The notes under the pieces: model-generated
What the model saw: the letters and a program-made list of their open reading frames with translations, nothing else
Told to the model about the DNA's origin: nothing
Databases searched by the model: none
Made by a program: the position numbers and the translations under genes
Assembly: GCF_046197865.1 (NCBI RefSeq)
Contig: NZ_CP166990.1
Location: 1,426,001-1,490,000, forward strand
Source: JAHKLT01 sp046197865
GTDB lineage: Archaea; Methanobacteriota; Methanobacteria; Methanobacteriales; Methanobacteriaceae
Direction: 5' to 3'
DNA: 64,000 nt
In this document: in pieces, positions 60,984 to 64,000 of the stretch
Position numbering within the stretch: the stretch's first letter is position 1
Layout: each line of letters opens with the position of its first letter

Positions 60984-61804
60984 GGTAATATTCCTATCAT
61001 TTTTAGTGAAATATATAATATTGCAATTAAAAATACTAATTTTAATTTTTTATCATCAACTTTATCTGAAATTTTAGCTCCCATATATGCAAAAGGAATA
61101 GAAAATAGACAAATTACAAATAAGTGAATTAAATTTATATATCCAATAGAATAAGGTAGAATATTTACATCTAAACCTGTTAAAATATATGAAGCCATAC
61201 CACCAATAGCTGTAAAACAAATAAATATAGAAGATATTCCAATAGATTTTTTCATTGAATAACCAAGTAATAAATTTAAAATAACTATTAAAAATATTCC
61301 TCCTCCAATACCTAAAAGACCAGATAAAAAGCCAATAATTAAACCAATAATAATAGTTAAATAATTATTTAATTTAAAATTAAAATTAAAAGATTTATTT
61401 AATGTAATTAAATCATAAATAGCTATTATAAGAAGAAAAATTCCAAAGGCTTTTTCTAAAACCACATATTCCGCCATACTAGCAGCTAAACCACCAATAA
61501 ATCCTCCTAAAATTCCGAATATTCCGAATTTAGCCCCTGGTTTTATAATACCTTCTGTATTCTTACTATGCCTATATGCACCAGTAAATGCCGTTGGTAC
61601 AATAATAGCTAAACTTGTTCCAAAAGCTATTAAAATAGCTATACTATCATCAATTCCTGCTGATTGTAATAAAAAATATTGAAATGGGACAAATAAAAAT
61701 CCTCCACCAATACCTAAAAGACCTGATAAAAAACCAGCAAGAATTCCAATTATAATTAAAGAAATTATATATTCAATAGTAAAAATTTTAAAAACCTCAT
61801 ACAA
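60980..61804 (-). CDS. TauE/SafE family membrane permease
   Basis: A 274-residue protein with eight predicted helices and the internally repeated motif GFLSGLLGIGGGxFL (about residues 22-36 and 158-172), the mark of the TauE/SafE (DUF81) family. Members export sulfite, sulfoacetate or other organic anions; the substrate here is unknown. The ATG is at 61804. Its 3' end overlaps the stop of the YbjQ-like membrane gene by four bases (convergent). Confidence 0.88.
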   Translation of the reverse strand: MYEVFKIFTIEYIISLIIIGILAGFLSGLLGIGGGFLFVPFQYFLLQSAGIDDSIAILIAFGTSLAIIVPTAFTGAYRHSKNTEGIIKPGAKFGIFGILGGFIGGLAASMAEYVVLEKAFGIFLLIIAIYDLITLNKSFNFNFKLNNYLTIIIGLIIGFLSGLLGIGGGIFLIVILNLLLGYSMKKSIGISSIFICFTAIGGMASYILTGLDVNILPYSIGYINLIHLFVICLFSIPFAYMGAKISDKVDDKKLKLVFLIAILYISLKMIGILP

Positions 61805-61856
61805 CTTTATTTAATTATTAAAGTTTTTATCTAATCAAATATATAAATAGACTAAG

Positions 61857-62948
61857 ATGAAATTTAATAGAAAAATAGTTGTTGGAATATTATTAATATT
61901 ACTTGCAGTGTTTATTTTTTTTAGTGATGCTTTAAATGGAATTATAAGACCTATAACACATATATTTTTAATGGGATCATCTAAAGGAAAAGATGTTCTA
62001 TTTTTTGGGATTTTTGGCTTATGTTTAATCTTATCTCAATTATATAACATAGCTATTACTAGAAAATTTATAAATAAAAATAAAATAAATTATTATTTAA
62101 AAATTGTAATAATATTATCATTTATTTTAGCTATTTCTGGTATTGCTTTAGAAGTAGTTTTAAGAATGTCTATGAATATTGATTTAAATACGGTTTTTGT
62201 AGCATTAAAACCAGATATGACAAGTACAAGTATATTACATTCACATATCTATAAATCAGTACTTGGGGAAATTGTTTATTCAACATTTAATAGTTTAGTT
62301 TCTTCAAACATTCATTTAGGAAATTCATTGTTTCCATATATTCCAAAAATAGCTATTTTACTGGTAGTACTTTTCCCAATAATATTTATATATTTAATTT
62401 TATCTCTTCAAAAACGTAGCTTATTAATTACTGCTTTATTAAGTTTTTTTGGAACTTGTGCATTAATTGGAATATTAGATGGAGGTTTATTTTCAGTTCC
62501 AGCAATTTTAGGTCTTTGTGGAATGATATTATTATATAGAAATGAATATTATTTTAATTATGTTGCAATGAAGCTATTAAAAAGAAATAAAACCAAAGGA
62601 ATTCCTCCAAAATATGAAAAATATTTAGTTTCAAAAAAATGTTTTAGATATTTTTTAAATAGATTTTTACCTTATCTTGTTGTAATAATCATAATTTTCT
62701 TAAGACTTTCAATAACAATTATTGGAGCTAATACAGAATATTATGATGTAAATATAAAAAATTTAGAAGAAAATATTGATTTTTCAAGTGAATATAAAAC
62801 ATTGAAAATTATTGAAAGTGAAAATAATACAGAACTTATAATATCTCCAAATTATAATGAAATGGTATTATTAAATCGTATTGCCTTAGAAGTAAAAGAA
62901 AAAGCAGATTATATGACGATGTCGTGGAATGGATTTTCATATTTCTGA
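61857..62948 (+). CDS. Uncharacterised membrane protein
   Basis: A 363-residue protein with about eight membrane helices over residues 1-275 (first VVGILLILLAVFIFFSDAL, last FLPYLVVIIIIFLRLSITII) followed by an 80-residue soluble C-terminal domain (YYDVNIKNLEENIDFSSEYK to the end) that is probably outside the cell. I do not recognise the family. It lies 40 bases before a surface-type glycosyltransferase gene in the same direction, so an envelope role is plausible. Confidence 0.6.
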   Translation: MKFNRKIVVGILLILLAVFIFFSDALNGIIRPITHIFLMGSSKGKDVLFFGIFGLCLILSQLYNIAITRKFINKNKINYYLKIVIILSFILAISGIALEVVLRMSMNIDLNTVFVALKPDMTSTSILHSHIYKSVLGEIVYSTFNSLVSSNIHLGNSLFPYIPKIAILLVVLFPIIFIYLILSLQKRSLLITALLSFFGTCALIGILDGGLFSVPAILGLCGMILLYRNEYYFNYVAMKLLKRNKTKGIPPKYEKYLVSKKCFRYFLNRFLPYLVVIIIIFLRLSITIIGANTEYYDVNIKNLEENIDFSSEYKTLKIIESENNTELIISPNYNEMVLLNRIALEVKEKADYMTMSWNGFSYF

Positions 62949-62988
62949 TATATAAATATATATAGTAAAAAATTAAATTAAAGATAAC

Positions 62989-64000
62989 ATGAAGCTTAGC
63001 ATTATTATTCCTACTTATAATGAAGAAGAATATCTTCCAATACTACTTGAAAGTATTAAAAAACAACGCTATGAAGATTATGAAATTATCATAGCTGATG
63101 CTAATTCAATAGATAAAACTGTTGAAATAGCTAATTCTTATGGATGTAAAGTAGTTGAAGGAGGATTGCCTGGAGTAGGTAGGAATAATGGTGCAAAAGT
63201 AGCTGAAGGAGAATTTCTTTTATTTTTAGATTCTGATTTACAACTTACATATGATTATCTTTTAAAATTAGTTGATGAGTTTACATCAGCAAACATAGGT
63301 ATTGGTATCACACAAATGGAACCTTTATCTGAGAAAAGAGAAGATAAAATTCTTCATAATTTAGCTAATTGGTTTATGATAGCTTCTGAAAAGATTAAAC
63401 CTCATGGAGCAGGTTGTTATGGAATAATTTCCAAAAAAGAATTACATGATGCTTGTGGGGGATTTGATGAAAGTTTAAATTTTGGTGAAGATACTGATTA
63501 TATTGAAAGATTAGCTAAAATAGAAGAATTTAGAGTATTAAGAAATCCGAAAATCAGGGTTTCAACACGTAGACTTGAAGAAGAAGGATTATATACACTT
63601 ATTTTACAATATGGAAAAAGTACTGTAAATGATTTTAGAGGGAAAAAAACAAGTGCAGAAGATATTAATTATGGTTTTGGTCATGGGCCTATGATAGCAC
63701 TTGATAAAGAAGAATTAGAAGAAATAGCTGAAAAATCAAGTCATATAAACAAAAAAACAAAGAAAAAGAAAAGTAAAAAAACTAAAATCAATGTTCAAAA
63801 TATCACCAGTAAATCTGATTTAGAAAAAGAAAAATCCAATAAAAAAACAGTTTTTTATGGAGTTTGTGGAGAAGGAATGGGTCATGCTATTAGAAGTGCT
63901 GTTTTAATAGATCGTTTAAAAGAAAAATATAACATTTACATCTTCACAAGTGATAGAGCTTATAAATATTTAAATAAAAAATTCAATAATGTATTTGAAA
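62989..64000 (+). CDS. Two-domain glycosyltransferase (GT2 plus MJ1255-type), partial
   Basis: The frame runs from ATG 62989 to the window edge (337 codons seen). Residues 1-230 are a family 2 glycosyltransferase: LSIIIPTYNEEEYLPILLES, ADANSIDKT, FLDSDLQ (the DxD, about 79-85) and NFGEDTDYIERL (about 160-171). A lysine-rich linker (about 254-285) leads to FYGVCGEGMGHAIRSAVLID (about 285-304), the start of the MJ1255/VC2487-type glycosyltransferase (GT-B) domain. The end of the second domain is outside the window. The protein probably builds a surface glycan or glycolipid. Confidence 0.85.
   Translation, partial: MKLSIIIPTYNEEEYLPILLESIKKQRYEDYEIIIADANSIDKTVEIANSYGCKVVEGGLPGVGRNNGAKVAEGEFLLFLDSDLQLTYDYLLKLVDEFTSANIGIGITQMEPLSEKREDKILHNLANWFMIASEKIKPHGAGCYGIISKKELHDACGGFDESLNFGEDTDYIERLAKIEEFRVLRNPKIRVSTRRLEEEGLYTLILQYGKSTVNDFRGKKTSAEDINYGFGHGPMIALDKEELEEIAEKSSHINKKTKKKKSKKTKINVQNITSKSDLEKEKSNKKTVFYGVCGEGMGHAIRSAVLIDRLKEKYNIYIFTSDRAYKYLNKKFNNVFE

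Overview
This is a chromosomal window from a strongly AT-rich, pseudomurein-type methanogenic archaeon, most likely a Methanobrevibacter species. The evidence is an archaeal histone, many coenzyme pathways found only or mainly in methanogens (methanopterin, methanofuran, F430, the coenzyme B route), archaeal lipid genes (CarS, a Tes-like radical SAM enzyme), archaeal Elp3, aRF1 and aIF5A, a methanol methyltransferase cluster (MtaB, MtaC, MtaA) and two giant adhesin-like proteins of the type common in gut Methanobrevibacter. The presence of moaC argues against Methanosphaera. The species cannot be fixed from the sequence alone.

Layout. 0-7.4 kb: a partial DUF2284 gene, moaC, Hel308 helicase, a three-gene set of small proteins on the minus strand, elp3 and deoC. 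7.4-10.4 kb: the first adhesin-like protein, then tRNA-Phe and tRNA-Val on the opposite strand. 10.4-18.8 kb: histone, then a long minus-strand run with a tRNA methylthiotransferase, a zinc-finger protein, homoaconitase small subunit, RFAP synthase (mptG) and a Tes/MJ0619-type radical SAM enzyme; then carS and the methanofuran genes mfnF and mfnD. 18.8-24.5 kb is the accessory part: an inverted-repeat element, a 946-residue adhesin with near-identical 81-bp repeats, a frameshifted integrase, a second inverted-repeat element and a frameshifted GyrI-like gene. 24.5-30.1 kb: wecB, truA, hisA, ribL, argC, a flavodoxin and pyrI. 30.1-35.7 kb: the methanol cluster mtaB-mtaC-mtaA followed by an unknown gene and a GMC oxidoreductase with an Fe-S motif. 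35.7-43.6 kb: tldD, a NOG1-type GTPase, hsp20, a SIS-domain enzyme, DUF447, adenine deaminase and an archaeal ornithine cyclodeaminase-type protein.

44-48 kb links polyamine metabolism (pdaD makes agmatine, speB makes putrescine) with aIF5A. Between aIF5A and pdaD sits a compact cassette that is the best candidate for an undescribed system: a predicted ADP-ribosyltransferase, split by one frameshift at a seven-A run, followed by three tandem paralogous small genes of unknown family. A toxin with a triplicated immunity or antitoxin gene is the working hypothesis. 48-54 kb holds the bifunctional NADP phosphatase/NAD kinase, a probable F430 synthase (cfbE), hemC, a Gfo/Idh/MocA oxidoreductase and a PyrE-like regulator. 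54-64 kb holds aRF1, DUF454 and a heme catalase, pyrH, tatD, two YbjQ-type proteins, a TauE/SafE permease, a membrane protein and a two-domain glycosyltransferase that runs off the end.

Three reading frames here (integrase, GyrI-like, ADP-ribosyltransferase) are each broken by what looks like one missing base. That fits gene decay or phase variation, but the shared direction also raises the possibility of assembly error.
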